A stretch of 64,000 nucleotides of DNA, from the NCBI RefSeq assembly GCF_030285365.1, contig NZ_JASVDS010000003.1, positions 620,001 to 684,000 on the forward strand, written 5' to 3'. This stretch comes from Roseateles subflavus. Its GTDB lineage: Bacteria; Pseudomonadota; Gammaproteobacteria; Burkholderiales; Burkholderiaceae_C. The notes under the pieces are model-generated. The model was not told the origin of the DNA. It searched no databases and saw nothing but the letters and a program-made list of their open reading frames with translations. Positions 38,959 to 49,179 of the stretch are shown piece by piece. How positions within the stretch are numbered: the first letter of the stretch is position 1; each line of letters opens with the position of its first letter. The translations under genes were made by a program, and so were the position numbers.

Positions 38959-41001
38959 TCAGCGCCCGGCGGTGCCCGCCCGGCGCGGCCGCTTCACGGC
39001 GCGACGGCCGGGATCGTGCGCCGCCAGCCACGCGAGGAACTCCTGGTACCAGAGGCGGCTGTTCTGCGGCTTCAGCACCCAGTGGTTCTCGTCGGGGAAC
39101 CACAGCAGCCGGGCGTCCACGCCGCGTGCCTTGAGCGTGTTGTAGTAGGCCAGGCCCTGGGCATCCGGCACGCGGTAGTCCTGCGCGCCATGGATCACCA
39201 GCGTGGGCGTCTTCATGTGCTGTGCGAAGGCGTGCGGGCTCTGCGCGGCCACGCGGGCCGGGTCGTTCCAGTAGTACGCCCCAAGCTCCTTCGAGTGCCA
39301 GGTGTAGGCGTCGTCCGCGAACATGGCCTGCCAGTCGTAGCAGCCCGCATGGCAGACGTAGGCCTGGTAGCGGCCGGTCTTCACGTGCCCGTTCATCCAC
39401 GCCACCATGTAGCCGCCGTAGCTGCCGCCGCTGGCGAAGACGCGGTCGCGCGCGATCCAGGGGTTCTTCAGCAGCCAGTCGGTGGCGGCCTCGACGTCCT
39501 GCAGCTCCAGCTCGCCCCAGCGGTGGGTGATGGCGTCCTTGAAGGCGAAGCCGAAGCCCGAGGAGCCGTGGTAGTTCACGCAGGCCACGACATAGCCCTC
39601 GGCCGCCAGCAGCTGCGCGTTCCAGCGGAAGTGCCAGCTGTCGCCGAAGGCCGCATGCGGCCCGCCGTGGATGAGGTGCAGCAGCGGGTACTTGCGCTTG
39701 GCGTCGAAGCCGGGCGGATACGTCAGCCACATCTGCACGTCGTCGCCCTGCGCGCCCCGCACCTGCACGGCCTCGACGCGCCCGATGCGCAGCGGCTGGA
39801 GCAGGGCGTCGTTGAAGGTCTCGATGCGCTGGGCGCGGGCGCTGTCCGTCACATCGTCGACGACGCTCAGGCGCGGCGGATGCGCGGCGCTGTCGTGCAG
39901 CACCACCAGCGTGCCGGCCTGCAGGTCGAAGGCCGTGGTGTTGCCGCCCTCGAACTGCGTGAAGGCTGCGCAGGTCTTGACGTCGAAGCGCCAGAGGTGG
40001 CGCCGGCCCTCGTCCTCACCGCAGAAGAGCACGCCGAGGTCGTCCTCGTCCCAGCGCAGCGGCGCCTGGACCTCGCGGTCCCAGTCTTCGGACAGCACGG
40101 CCCAGTTGCCGTGGGTGTCCAGCACCCCCAGCTGGTCCGGCATCGTGTGCTTGTGCCCGCGGTGGCAGGCCAGGAAGGCCAGGTGGTGCCCGGCGTGGCT
40201 GTAGACCGGGGCATGCAGATGCCAGCCTTCCTCCTGCAGCAGCAGGCGCACCGCGCGGCTGCGCACCTCGACCTCGGCCAGCGCGAAGCAGTGGTCGAGC
40301 TGCTTGTGCGGTGCCGGATCGCAGGCGAAGACGATGCGCCGGCCGTCGGGCGAGATGTCGAAGGCGTCGGCGTCGGGCTCGGAGCGGCTCAGCTCCCAGG
40401 CGCTGCCCTCGAAGAGGTCGCGGACCTTGCCCGTGCGCGTGTCCAGCACGTGCAGACGGGGCACGCGGTCCATGGGGATGTGGTGGTCCCAGTAGCGGTA
40501 CAGGGCTTCGGAGGTCACGTAGCCGCTGGTCTTGCGCGCCAGGTGCGCCGCCCATGCCTTGGCCTGTGCGGCAGCGCCCTTGAGCTGCGGCCAGACCCAG
40601 GCGACGAAGGCGATGTGGCGGCCGTCCGGGAACCACTTGAAGGCCTCGATGCCCATGGGCACGTCGCTGACGCGGCGGGCCTCGCCGCCGTCGGGCGGGA
40701 TCAGGTAGAGCTGGGCCGTCTCGTCCTTGCGACCGTCCTGCTCGCGTCGGGCCAGGAAGGCGATCTGGTCGCCCTGCGGGCTCCAGCGCGGGCTGGCGTC
40801 CTTGTCACCGGCCTGCGTCAGGCGCCGGGGATCGCCGCCCAGCGTGGAGAGCAGCCACAGGCTCGTGCGGCTGCTGTTGTCCTCCATCGCATAGCGGGTG
40901 AGGCTGGCGACGGCCTGGGCGCCGTCGGGCGACAGGCTGGGGGGGCCCAGGCGCTCGATCGCCCAGAGGGTGTCAATGCTGAAAGTCTTGCTCGCGGGCA
41001 T
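38959..41001 (-). CDS. S9 family (prolyl oligopeptidase-type) peptidase
   Basis: 680 residues. An N-terminal seven-bladed beta-propeller (TolB/WD40-like repeats, about residues 20-400) is followed by the alpha/beta-hydrolase domain with Ser in ASGGSYGGYMVAWM, Asp in VIHGAQDYRVP and His in FPDENHWVL. Members are acylaminoacyl peptidases or dipeptidyl peptidases. No signal peptide in the N-terminus (MPASKTFSIDTLW), so probably cytoplasmic. GAGGAG precedes the ATG at a proper distance. It lies between the EAL and MoxR genes and converges with the former. Confidence 0.92.
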   Translation of the reverse strand: MPASKTFSIDTLWAIERLGPPSLSPDGAQAVASLTRYAMEDNSSRTSLWLLSTLGGDPRRLTQAGDKDASPRWSPQGDQIAFLARREQDGRKDETAQLYLIPPDGGEARRVSDVPMGIEAFKWFPDGRHIAFVAWVWPQLKGAAAQAKAWAAHLARKTSGYVTSEALYRYWDHHIPMDRVPRLHVLDTRTGKVRDLFEGSAWELSRSEPDADAFDISPDGRRIVFACDPAPHKQLDHCFALAEVEVRSRAVRLLLQEEGWHLHAPVYSHAGHHLAFLACHRGHKHTMPDQLGVLDTHGNWAVLSEDWDREVQAPLRWDEDDLGVLFCGEDEGRRHLWRFDVKTCAAFTQFEGGNTTAFDLQAGTLVVLHDSAAHPPRLSVVDDVTDSARAQRIETFNDALLQPLRIGRVEAVQVRGAQGDDVQMWLTYPPGFDAKRKYPLLHLIHGGPHAAFGDSWHFRWNAQLLAAEGYVVACVNYHGSSGFGFAFKDAITHRWGELELQDVEAATDWLLKNPWIARDRVFASGGSYGGYMVAWMNGHVKTGRYQAYVCHAGCYDWQAMFADDAYTWHSKELGAYYWNDPARVAAQSPHAFAQHMKTPTLVIHGAQDYRVPDAQGLAYYNTLKARGVDARLLWFPDENHWVLKPQNSRLWYQEFLAWLAAHDPGRRAVKRPRRAGTAGR

Positions 41002-41109
41002 GCGCCAGGCTCCTCGTCAGGCGGCGCGCAGGAAGGCACGCCGGCGAGCAGTGTAGGGGCGGGGAGGCGGCGCGTGCGGCGCCGCAGCCTGTACGGCGCG
41101 CCGTGGCGT

Positions 41110-41952
<843 letters not shown>

Positions 41953-42001
41953 GCTGTGGATCAATGCGGGTAAGCCTGCAAACCAGTATAAGGTCCGTCC
42001 C

Positions 42002-42007
42002 TATAAT
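42002..42007 (+). promoter_or_regulatory. -10 element of the cytochrome c gene
   Basis: Perfect TATAAT, 33 bp upstream of the ATG. The -35 region is weak (CTGCAA near 41976, spacing longer than usual), so an activator may contribute. Confidence 0.55.
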
Positions 42008-42040
42008 GCGCCCCGGTGTCAGATCAAGAACTTCGGGACC

Positions 42041-42682
42041 ATGAAAAAACTGTTGAAGCTCACCGTCGCCGTTCTCGCTGGCCTCACCGCTGTCGGCGCC
42101 TCGGCGCAGGACGTCAAGGCGGGTGAGAAGAAGATCGCCATGTGCATCGGCTGCCACGGCATCCCCGGCTACCAGGCCACCTTCCCCGAAGTTCACAAGG
42201 TGCCGATGATCGCCGGCCAGAACGCCAAGTACATCGCCGCCGCGCTGACCGCCTACGCCAAGGGCGAGCGCAAGCACCCGACGATGCGCGGCATCGCGCA
42301 GACGCTGAGCGAGAAGGACATCGCGGACGTCTCGGCCTTCTACGAGCAGCAGGCCCAGGCGCCCGCCGCCGGTGACGCCCCGGCCGCCCCGGCCGCCGTG
42401 GCCGAGCTGCTGAACAAGGGCGCGTGCGCTTCCTGCCACGGAGCCAACTTCAGCAAGCCCATCGACGGCGCCTACCCCAAGCTGGCCGGCCAGCACGCCG
42501 ACTACCTCTACGCCGCGCTGAAGTCCTACCAGACCGAAGGCAATGCCTACGTCGGCCGCGGCAACGCGATCATGGCCGGCCAGGTGAAGCAGTTCAGCCA
42601 CGCGGAGCTGAAGGCCATCGCCAAGTACCTGGGTTCGCTGGGCGGCGAGCTGCGCACGGTGCCCCAGAGCAAGATGCGCTGA
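42041..42682 (+). CDS. Diheme cytochrome c, c4 type
   Basis: 213 residues with a Sec signal (MKKLLKLTVAVLAGLTAVGASA) and two class I cytochrome c domains joined by an Ala/Pro-rich linker. Haem motifs are CIGCH (near residue 35) and CASCH (near residue 129); axial methionines are likely in KHPTMRG and NAIMAGQ. Soluble periplasmic c4 cytochromes pass electrons from the bc1 complex to terminal oxidases or denitrification enzymes. It has its own TATAAT promoter and a terminator. Confidence 0.95.
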   Translation: MKKLLKLTVAVLAGLTAVGASAQDVKAGEKKIAMCIGCHGIPGYQATFPEVHKVPMIAGQNAKYIAAALTAYAKGERKHPTMRGIAQTLSEKDIADVSAFYEQQAQAPAAGDAPAAPAAVAELLNKGACASCHGANFSKPIDGAYPKLAGQHADYLYAALKSYQTEGNAYVGRGNAIMAGQVKQFSHAELKAIAKYLGSLGGELRTVPQSKMR

Positions 42683-42714
42683 GGCCCGGCGCCCGCGCCG
42701 TCTCCTTCACGCCA

Positions 42715-42739
42715 AAGCCGCCGACCAAGGCGGCTTTTT
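42715..42739 (+). terminator. Rho-independent terminator after cytochrome c
   Basis: 8-bp stem AAGCCGCC/GGCGGCTT, loop GACCAA, followed by T residues; 32 bp after the stop. Confidence 0.88.
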
Positions 42740-42821
42740 CGTGTCCGATTTGGCTTTTCATCGGCAGGGGCACCATCGATACTGGGCGGCAGTTCCCCGG
42801 TCCGCTCCCTACCTTCCACAC

Positions 42822-44087
42822 ATGCTCAAAAGAATACCGACCCAGCAAGTCCGGCTCGGCATGTTCTTGCAGTCCATGGAGGGTTCCTGGCTGTCCCATC
42901 CCTTCTGGAAGACCAAGTTCGTGCTGCGCGAGCAGAGCGAGGTCGATGCCCTGCGCAAGAGCGGGGTGGTGGCGGTGTGGATCGATGACGAGAAGGGCCT
43001 GGACGTCGAGGGGGCCGACACCCTGAGCATGCCCTCGATGCCGGACCTGCCGCCGCAGGAGCCGCAGCCGGCCCCGGCGCCCGCGCCTGCCGCGGATCCT
43101 TCGCCCGCACCCGTGGCGCCCGCGCCGGGCGCCCGTGCGAGCCTGCATGACGAGATGGGGCGCGCCGCCCAGATCGTCGGCCGCTCGCGCGCCGCCGTCA
43201 TCAACCTCTTCGGCGAGGCGCGCCTGGGCAAGGCGATCGACGCCGAGCAGTGCCTGCCGCTGGTCGAGGAGGTCGCGAACTCGGTGAGCCGCAATCCCTC
43301 GGCCCTCATCAGTCTCGCCCGGCTCAAGACCAAGGACGACTACACCTACATGCACTCGGTCGCCGTGTGCGCGCTGATGGTGTCGCTGGCCCGCCAGCTC
43401 GGATTCGGCGAGGCCCAGATGCGCGAGGCCGGTCTCGCCGGGCTCCTGCATGACGTCGGCAAGATGGCCATGCCCATCGACGTGCTCAACAAGCCCGGGC
43501 AGCTCACCGACGACGAGTTCGCCGTGATGCGCTCGCACCCGGTGCGCGGCTACGAGATGCTCATGGAGGGCGAGGCCGTGCCCGCCGCCGCGCTGGACGT
43601 CTGCCTGCACCACCACGAGAAGATGGACGGCTCGGGCTACCCCAAGAAGCTCAAGGGCGAGGAGATCTCGCTGCTCTCGCGCATGGGCGCCGTCTGCGAT
43701 GTCTACGACGCCATCACCTCGACCCGGCCCTACAAGAACGCCTGGGACCCGGCCGGCTCCATCCAGCGCATGGCGCAGTGGACGGGCCACTTCGACCCCG
43801 CCGTCTTCCAGGCCTTCGTGAAGAGCGTCGGCATCTATCCCGTGGGCACGCTGGTCAAGCTGCATTCGGGGCGCCTGGCCGTGGTGATCGAGCAGAGCCC
43901 GGTGCGGCTGACGGCGCCACTGGTGCGCGTGTTCTTCTCCACCAAGTCCCAGCTGCCCATCCCGACGGAGCTGGTCAACCTCGACTTGCCGACGGCGACG
44001 GACCGCATCGTCTCCCGCGAGAACCCCGCCGACTGGGGCTTCAAGCACCTGGACGACCTCTGGATGAAGGCGCCCGGGCAGGCCTGA
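42822..44087 (+). CDS. HD-GYP domain protein, probable c-di-GMP phosphodiesterase
   Basis: 421 residues. N-terminal DUF3391-like region (LKRIPTQQVRLGMFLQSMEG, residues 2-85), a Pro/Ala-rich linker (about 92-128), then an HD-GYP domain with HSVAVCALM, GLLHDVGKMAMP and HHHEKMDGSGYP, so the metal site and GYP are intact. It degrades c-di-GMP to GMP. The tail (about 340-421) holds a small beta domain (PVGTLVKLHSGRLAVVIEQ). Start at MLKRIPTQQ, upstream of which the frame has no support. Confidence 0.93.
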   Translation: MLKRIPTQQVRLGMFLQSMEGSWLSHPFWKTKFVLREQSEVDALRKSGVVAVWIDDEKGLDVEGADTLSMPSMPDLPPQEPQPAPAPAPAADPSPAPVAPAPGARASLHDEMGRAAQIVGRSRAAVINLFGEARLGKAIDAEQCLPLVEEVANSVSRNPSALISLARLKTKDDYTYMHSVAVCALMVSLARQLGFGEAQMREAGLAGLLHDVGKMAMPIDVLNKPGQLTDDEFAVMRSHPVRGYEMLMEGEAVPAAALDVCLHHHEKMDGSGYPKKLKGEEISLLSRMGAVCDVYDAITSTRPYKNAWDPAGSIQRMAQWTGHFDPAVFQAFVKSVGIYPVGTLVKLHSGRLAVVIEQSPVRLTAPLVRVFFSTKSQLPIPTELVNLDLPTATDRIVSRENPADWGFKHLDDLWMKAPGQA

Positions 44088-44230
44088 GGCCGTCCGCCAC
44101 GCCCCGGCGGCGGTCGGTGCATCGCGCGGTTCAGGGCCATTTCGCGGCGCTTTTGAGTCCTTCGGCGGCGCCGGCCTGCCGGGATACTGGCACCCTCTGC
44201 CTTCTCCCGAGGGCCCAGCCCCTGCCGACC

Positions 44231-46210
44231 ATGACCCGCCTTCATTCCACGTCCCCGTCCGTCGCCGCTGGCGGCCCCCGTGTTGCGCGCCTGGCGGGCG
44301 GCCTGTGGCGCTGCGCCCTGGTGCTGTCGCTGACGGCCTGCGGCAGCGGCGGCGGTGGTGGCAGCAGCAGCGACGGCGGCAGCAGCACCCCCACGCCGCC
44401 GGTGCTCAGCGGCGTCGCCGCCACCGGTGCACCGCTGGGTGGTGCGAGCGTGACGGTGCTCGATGCCAGTGGCGCCACGGTGGGCACGGGCACCACCCAT
44501 CCCACCGACGGCAGCTACAAGATCACCCTCAGCGCGCAGAGCCCGCAGGCGCCGCTGCTGATCGAGGTGCGCGGCCTCAGCGCCCTCGGGGACCTGGTGC
44601 TGCTGCACTCCACCGTGCCCAAGACGGCCGGGACCATGGTGGCCAATGTGTCGCCGCTCACCGAGGGCCTGCTGGCCATGACGATGGGCGCGATGCCCGC
44701 GGCGGTGTTCAAGGACATCCCCGGCAACAGCGCCGCCGTGGGGCTGATCCCCACCCAGCTCACCGCGGCCAGCGACTTCCTCAAGACCCTCGTCAAGACC
44801 AATATCAGCGACGCCAAGATCACGGATGCCACCACGCTGGACCTGGTGGGCGACGCCACGTTCGCGGCCAACAAGGGCCCGCAGGACCTGCTGATCGAGG
44901 CGCTCCGTGCGGACCTCGGCATCAGCACGAGCGGCGTGCCGCAGCTGGTGCTCGCCAACAAGCTCAATCCAGGTGCGCCCGCGGAGGTGGTGGTGGACCT
45001 TGCGGTCCTGAAGACGGAGCTGGCCAAGGGCACGCTCGCCACGCCGCTCAACGCCGTCACCAGCACGCTCAAGGCCACCAGCGGCGCCAGCACCGTCCTG
45101 CCCAATGCCGCCCTGCTGGACGAGCTCGGGGCCGCATTGAACAAGATGCTGGCCCAGGGCCTGTCGGCGAGCGCGATCAGCACCCACAGCCTGCTCACGG
45201 CCTTCACGATCAACGACAGCCGCGACAAGGTCTCGATGGCGCTGTACTTCGCGGATCTGGCCGCGAAGAACTACCAGCTCGGCCGCTTCCAGATCGTGGC
45301 CTGCCTGGACGACGTGCTGAGCTCCGGCAACTGCACGCGCCTGCAGGTCAGCGCGCCGGTGACCGACTCCACGGGCAAGGTGCTGGACATTTTCCAGACC
45401 ACGGTCAACTACCTGAAGTCGACGACGGCCGGCGTGCCCTCGTGGCGCCTCTATGGCAACGGACGCAACCTGGAGTTCAACGTCCACCCGATGGCCGTCG
45501 CGACCTTCGGCGGCGACGGCGCCCTGCAAAGCGGCAGCACCGTGAACCCGCGCGCCGGCGTGCAGCTGGACCTGCAGGCCCAGACCCTCGATGCGCCCAT
45601 CACCGGCGCCCTGGAGAGCGGCGTGGTGCAGACGCCCAACGGTTTCGCCATCGCGATGGCCTATTGCGCCCGCCCCCGCATGTGCATCACGTCGGTGCCC
45701 GGCTCCACCAGCACCACCGCGACCGGGCAGGCGTCGGACTTCGCGCTGCTGCAGGACAGCGTGGGCTGGATCGGCGGCGCCGACGCGCAGCGCTCGGCCA
45801 AGTACAGCACCACCTTCACGCAGACCGGCGGCACGGCGAAGACGCAGCCGGCCTATCTGCGCGCGGCCGTCCCCATCAATCCCGCCACCAGCCGCTTCCC
45901 GATGATCGACGACCTGGCCACCACGCCGCTGCTGGGCCGCAACCTGGTCACGGGGCGCAAGTACAGCTGGGCGAAGTGGGCCGCCGCCAATCCCGACATG
46001 CGCATGCTGGGCATCCGCCTCGTGCAGGGGACGAACCCGGCCACGCCCTCGCTGCGCGAGCTCAAGCTGGCGCTGCCGGTGAGCACGGAGCAGACCCTCG
46101 GCGCCAGCATCCTGCCCGGCGGCGTCACGCCCACGGTCAGCGAGCTGTGGCTGACGGCTGCGGATTCGCAGGGGCGGCGCTACTACAGCCGCTTCGCCCT
46201 GAGCTATTGA
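44231..46210 (+). CDS. Large surface/periplasmic lipoprotein of unknown function
   Basis: 659 residues. The signal peptide ends LVLSLTAC, a good lipobox, followed by a flexible tether GSGGGGGSSSDGGSSTPTPP. Next is a carboxypeptidase-regulatory-like beta-sandwich (GVAATGAPLGGASVTVLDAS ... DGSYKITL, about residues 57-110). The rest is an Ala/Thr-rich region and a C-terminal beta-rich part ending RYYSRFALSY. Lack of Asp at position +2 suggests outer-membrane targeting. Function unknown. It sits between the HD-GYP and GGDEF genes on the same strand, suggesting c-di-GMP-linked envelope or adhesion biology (inference). Confidence 0.75.
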   Translation: MTRLHSTSPSVAAGGPRVARLAGGLWRCALVLSLTACGSGGGGGSSSDGGSSTPTPPVLSGVAATGAPLGGASVTVLDASGATVGTGTTHPTDGSYKITLSAQSPQAPLLIEVRGLSALGDLVLLHSTVPKTAGTMVANVSPLTEGLLAMTMGAMPAAVFKDIPGNSAAVGLIPTQLTAASDFLKTLVKTNISDAKITDATTLDLVGDATFAANKGPQDLLIEALRADLGISTSGVPQLVLANKLNPGAPAEVVVDLAVLKTELAKGTLATPLNAVTSTLKATSGASTVLPNAALLDELGAALNKMLAQGLSASAISTHSLLTAFTINDSRDKVSMALYFADLAAKNYQLGRFQIVACLDDVLSSGNCTRLQVSAPVTDSTGKVLDIFQTTVNYLKSTTAGVPSWRLYGNGRNLEFNVHPMAVATFGGDGALQSGSTVNPRAGVQLDLQAQTLDAPITGALESGVVQTPNGFAIAMAYCARPRMCITSVPGSTSTTATGQASDFALLQDSVGWIGGADAQRSAKYSTTFTQTGGTAKTQPAYLRAAVPINPATSRFPMIDDLATTPLLGRNLVTGRKYSWAKWAAANPDMRMLGIRLVQGTNPATPSLRELKLALPVSTEQTLGASILPGGVTPTVSELWLTAADSQGRRYYSRFALSY

Positions 46211-46327
46211 CCGGCATGCTCGCGGCGTCCGTGCGGCATCTTCACGCCGCGCGGCCCGCGGCGCAGGCGCGGGCCGCTACAGTTGGCGGATCGGCTGCCG
46301 CCGCTTCCCTCCACGGTTTCCACACGC

Positions 46328-47449
46328 ATGCTTGAGGCGCTCCAGGCCCAGAACGACCACCTCCGCCGCCGGCTGGAGAGCCTGCTCCGGCAGGCTCGCA
46401 GCAACGAGGAGAAGCTGCGCCGTTTCGAACGGCTCGAGCACGCGCTGATCGGCGCGGGCTCGCTGCCCGACCTGCTGCGCGTGATCCTGCTGGACTACCG
46501 CGAGACCTTCGAGCTGGATGCCGTCGGCCTGTGTCTGCTGGACGCGGGCGGCGATCTCCAGCGCTGCCTCGACGAGGCCGGCGTGGACCGGGCCGCCGCC
46601 TTCCCGGGCCTTCAGCTGCTGGGCACGGCCTCCGAGCAGCCCCTGCTGCTGCAGCTGGGGCTGCGGCCGGTGCTGGGGCAGTTCCAGGCCTGGCGGCATG
46701 CCTGCCTCTTCGGACCGGATCGTGGCGCGGGGCTGGCGTCCTGCGCCGTGCTGCCGCTGGTGCGCCAGGGGCAGCTGATCGGCAGCCTGCAGTTCGCCAG
46801 CCGCGACAGTGGCCGCTACGAGGCGGATGCCGGCACGGAGTTCCTCGAACGCCTGGCCGCCATCGTGGCGATCTGCCTGGACAACGTGCTCAACCAGGAG
46901 CGCCTGCGCCAGGCCGGCATCACCGACGCACTGACCGGCCTGCACAACCGCCGCTACTTCGAGCAGCGCTGCCCGATCGAGGTCGGCGAGGCGCAGCGCC
47001 ACGGCCATGGCCTGGCCTGCCTCTTCCTCGACGTGGATCATTTCAAGCGCATCAACGACACCCACGGGCACCCGGTGGGGGACGAGGTGCTGCGCCAGGT
47101 GGGCCAGCGCATCCGGCAGCAGCTGCGTGCCGGCGACACGATGGCCCGCTACGGCGGCGAGGAGTTCGTGGTCCTGCTGCCGCGCTGCCCCGATGAACAC
47201 GCCCTGGAGACGGCGGAGCGCATCCGGCGGGCCCTGTGCGAGACCTGCGTCGAGCTGCCGGATGGCACGCAGCTGCCGGTGACGTTGTCGGCAGGTCTCT
47301 CGCTGCTGTCGCACCTGCTGACGAGCTCGCAGCTGCCGCTGCTGGCGGGCAGCCTCGTCGCCGCCGCGGATGCGGCGCTCTACGCCGCCAAGGCGCAGGG
47401 GCGCAACCGGATCGTGATGGGCGGGCAGGGCGCGGGGCCGGGCGCCTGA
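46328..47449 (+). CDS. GAF-GGDEF diguanylate cyclase
   Basis: 373 residues. Short N-terminal coiled coil (LQAQNDHLRRRLESLLRQAR), a GAF-type (DUF484-like) sensor domain (about 45-195), then GGDEF (about 205-360) with RYGGEEFVVLLPR, the active-site GGEEF form. Five residues before it is RAGD, an RxxD inhibitory site, so product feedback is expected. It makes c-di-GMP and opposes the EAL and HD-GYP proteins encoded nearby. The ATG at 46328 is chosen; an in-frame TTG at 46283 is less likely. Cytoplasmic, no membrane helices. Confidence 0.93.
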   Translation: MLEALQAQNDHLRRRLESLLRQARSNEEKLRRFERLEHALIGAGSLPDLLRVILLDYRETFELDAVGLCLLDAGGDLQRCLDEAGVDRAAAFPGLQLLGTASEQPLLLQLGLRPVLGQFQAWRHACLFGPDRGAGLASCAVLPLVRQGQLIGSLQFASRDSGRYEADAGTEFLERLAAIVAICLDNVLNQERLRQAGITDALTGLHNRRYFEQRCPIEVGEAQRHGHGLACLFLDVDHFKRINDTHGHPVGDEVLRQVGQRIRQQLRAGDTMARYGGEEFVVLLPRCPDEHALETAERIRRALCETCVELPDGTQLPVTLSAGLSLLSHLLTSSQLPLLAGSLVAAADAALYAAKAQGRNRIVMGGQGAGPGA

Positions 47450-47483
47450 GCAGGCCACCGCCTTATCGAGGCGGGCCGGCGTG

Positions 47484-47990
47484 TCAGTCCATCCGGCTGA
47501 GGCCGGCTTCCCATTCCTCGACGTGCGTGCCGTGCGGGTGGACGCGCTGCCGGGCCGGCAGCAGCCGGTGGCCGAGCCAGGCGCCGAGCAGGATGGCGAG
47601 GCTGTTCTGCAGGCCCCAGAACGGCGGCATGCGGGCGGAAGTCAGCAGCGTGAAGGGCGACCACACCTTGGTGGCGTCCAGTTGCGCGAGGGCGAAGAAG
47701 CCGCCCGTGAACGTGACCACCATCGCCAGGCCCATGCCGATGCGGTACCAGAGCCAGGTCTGCCGCCGGCTGCGCTGGCGTGAGCGCAGGCTGAAGTAGG
47801 TCCAGGCCAGCGCCATCAGCAGCGAGGGCAGGGCGAGCGCGGACAGGCGCAGCACCAGCGCGAGGAGGTCGGTGCGACCGACCAGCAGCCAGCTCAGCGG
47901 GGCGGCGGCGGCGGCCATGGCGGCGGCGAGGCCACCGACGTAGACAGCGAATCCGGAAAGAAAGGCGAGGGGCCTGCGGTGGCTTTGCAT
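47484..47990 (-). CDS. Hypothetical membrane protein
   Basis: 168 residues starting MQSHRRPLAFLSGFAVYVG. Four hydrophobic stretches are visible (about 8-32, 38-62, 80-104 and 118-142), followed by a charged tail with HPHGTHVEEWEAGLSRMD. An upstream extension of the frame to 48065 lacks support. It converges with the GGDEF gene (34-bp gap). No family recognised. Confidence 0.65.
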   Translation of the reverse strand: MQSHRRPLAFLSGFAVYVGGLAAAMAAAAAPLSWLLVGRTDLLALVLRLSALALPSLLMALAWTYFSLRSRQRSRRQTWLWYRIGMGLAMVVTFTGGFFALAQLDATKVWSPFTLLTSARMPPFWGLQNSLAILLGAWLGHRLLPARQRVHPHGTHVEEWEAGLSRMD

Positions 47991-48074
47991 GCGGGGACTG
48001 CGGCAATGCGAAGGCCGCAGGATGCGGCCTTGAGCCATGCTAGCGCCGCAGGTGCCGGGCGCCACGTGAAAACT

Positions 48075-48164
48075 TGGCGGAGACGGTGAGATTCGAACTC
48101 ACGGAGGGGGTAAGCCCTCGGCGGTTTTCAAGACCGCTGCCTTAAACCACTCGGCCACGTCTCC
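48075..48164 (-). tRNA. tRNA-Ser (anticodon TGA)
   Basis: 90-nt class II tRNA on the minus strand: acceptor GGAGACG/CGTCTCC, discriminator G, encoded CCA, anticodon stem CGGT/ACCG with loop CT-TGA-AA, the long variable arm typical of serine tRNAs, and T arm GTGAG-TTCGAAT-CTCAC. It reads UCA codons. Confidence 0.95.
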
Positions 48165-48237
48165 TGGGGGAGGAGGCGGATTCTAGCGCCCAATCCACCC
48201 GCCGCCGCCGGCCGGGCTGCCGGGGCCGGGGCTGCAC

Positions 48238-49065
48238 TCAGCCGGGCTTCTGCGCCTGCTCGCAGGGCACCTGCACGATCTCGCGCACGCCGCCATGGTC
48301 GTCCAGCACGGCCGCGCTCAGCGAGCCGCCCCAGACGCAGCCGGTGTCCAGCGCCAGCAGGTCCGGACGCTGCTGCAGGCCCAGCGTCGACCAGTGGCCG
48401 AAGGCGACGGGCTGGCCGGCGGTGCGGCGGTGCGGGACCTCGAACCAGGGCATGAAGCCCGCCGGCGCCTCGCCCGCGCCGTCCTTGCTCTTGAACTCGA
48501 GCTGCCCCTGCGCGGAGCAAAAGCGCAGCCGGGTCAGCACGTTCACGATGAAGCGCAGGCGCGCGGTGCCGGTCAGGCCCGGGTCCCAGCGGTCGGGTTC
48601 GTTGCCGTACATCTCGTGCAGGAAGCCCGGCAGATCGGGTCCGCGCAGCACGGCCTCGACCTCGCGGGCCCGGGCGAGGGTGTCGTCGCGATCCCATTGC
48701 GGCACGACGCCGGCATGCACCAGCAGCCAGCCTTGCGCCTCGCCGGCCAGGCGCTGGTGGCGCAGCCAGTCCAGCAGCGCCTCGCGGTCGGGGGCGTCGA
48801 GGATCTCGCGCAGGGTGTCGCTCTTGCCGGGCTTGCGGGCACCGTGCGCCGCGGCCAGCAGGTGCAGGTCATGATTGCCAAGCAGGCACGGCGCGGCATC
48901 GCCCAGGCGCTGCAGGCGGCGCAAGGTGCTCAGCGAGGCCGGGCCGCGGTTGACGAGGTCGCCCAGGCAGTGGAGGCGGTCGCGCGAGGGGGAGAAGTCC
49001 AGGGCCAGCAGGAGGCGCTCCAGCGCGTCGCAGCAGCCCTGCAGGTCACCGATGAGGTAGTTCAT
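48238..49065 (-). CDS. apaH: Symmetrical diadenosine tetraphosphate hydrolase
   Basis: 275 residues, metallophosphoesterase; splits Ap4A into two ADP. Motifs in order: YLIGDLQGCCDALE, CLGDLVNRGPAS, LLGNHDLHLL, WLLVHAGVVPQWD and VAFGHWSTLGLQ. The ATG at 49065 is preferred over the GTG one codon earlier. It diverges from the CNNM transporter gene and follows tRNA-Ser on the same strand. Confidence 0.95.
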   Translation of the reverse strand: MNYLIGDLQGCCDALERLLLALDFSPSRDRLHCLGDLVNRGPASLSTLRRLQRLGDAAPCLLGNHDLHLLAAAHGARKPGKSDTLREILDAPDREALLDWLRHQRLAGEAQGWLLVHAGVVPQWDRDDTLARAREVEAVLRGPDLPGFLHEMYGNEPDRWDPGLTGTARLRFIVNVLTRLRFCSAQGQLEFKSKDGAGEAPAGFMPWFEVPHRRTAGQPVAFGHWSTLGLQQRPDLLALDTGCVWGGSLSAAVLDDHGGVREIVQVPCEQAQKPG

Positions 49066-49179
49066 CACCGGGATTGTGCGGTCGGATTCGACGCGGGCAT
49101 CTGCTACGCTTGCGCGCTTCGACTGGATTTATCGCGTCCGGCCCGGGTTTCCCCTTGGTCTCGGCCCGGGACGCTCTCA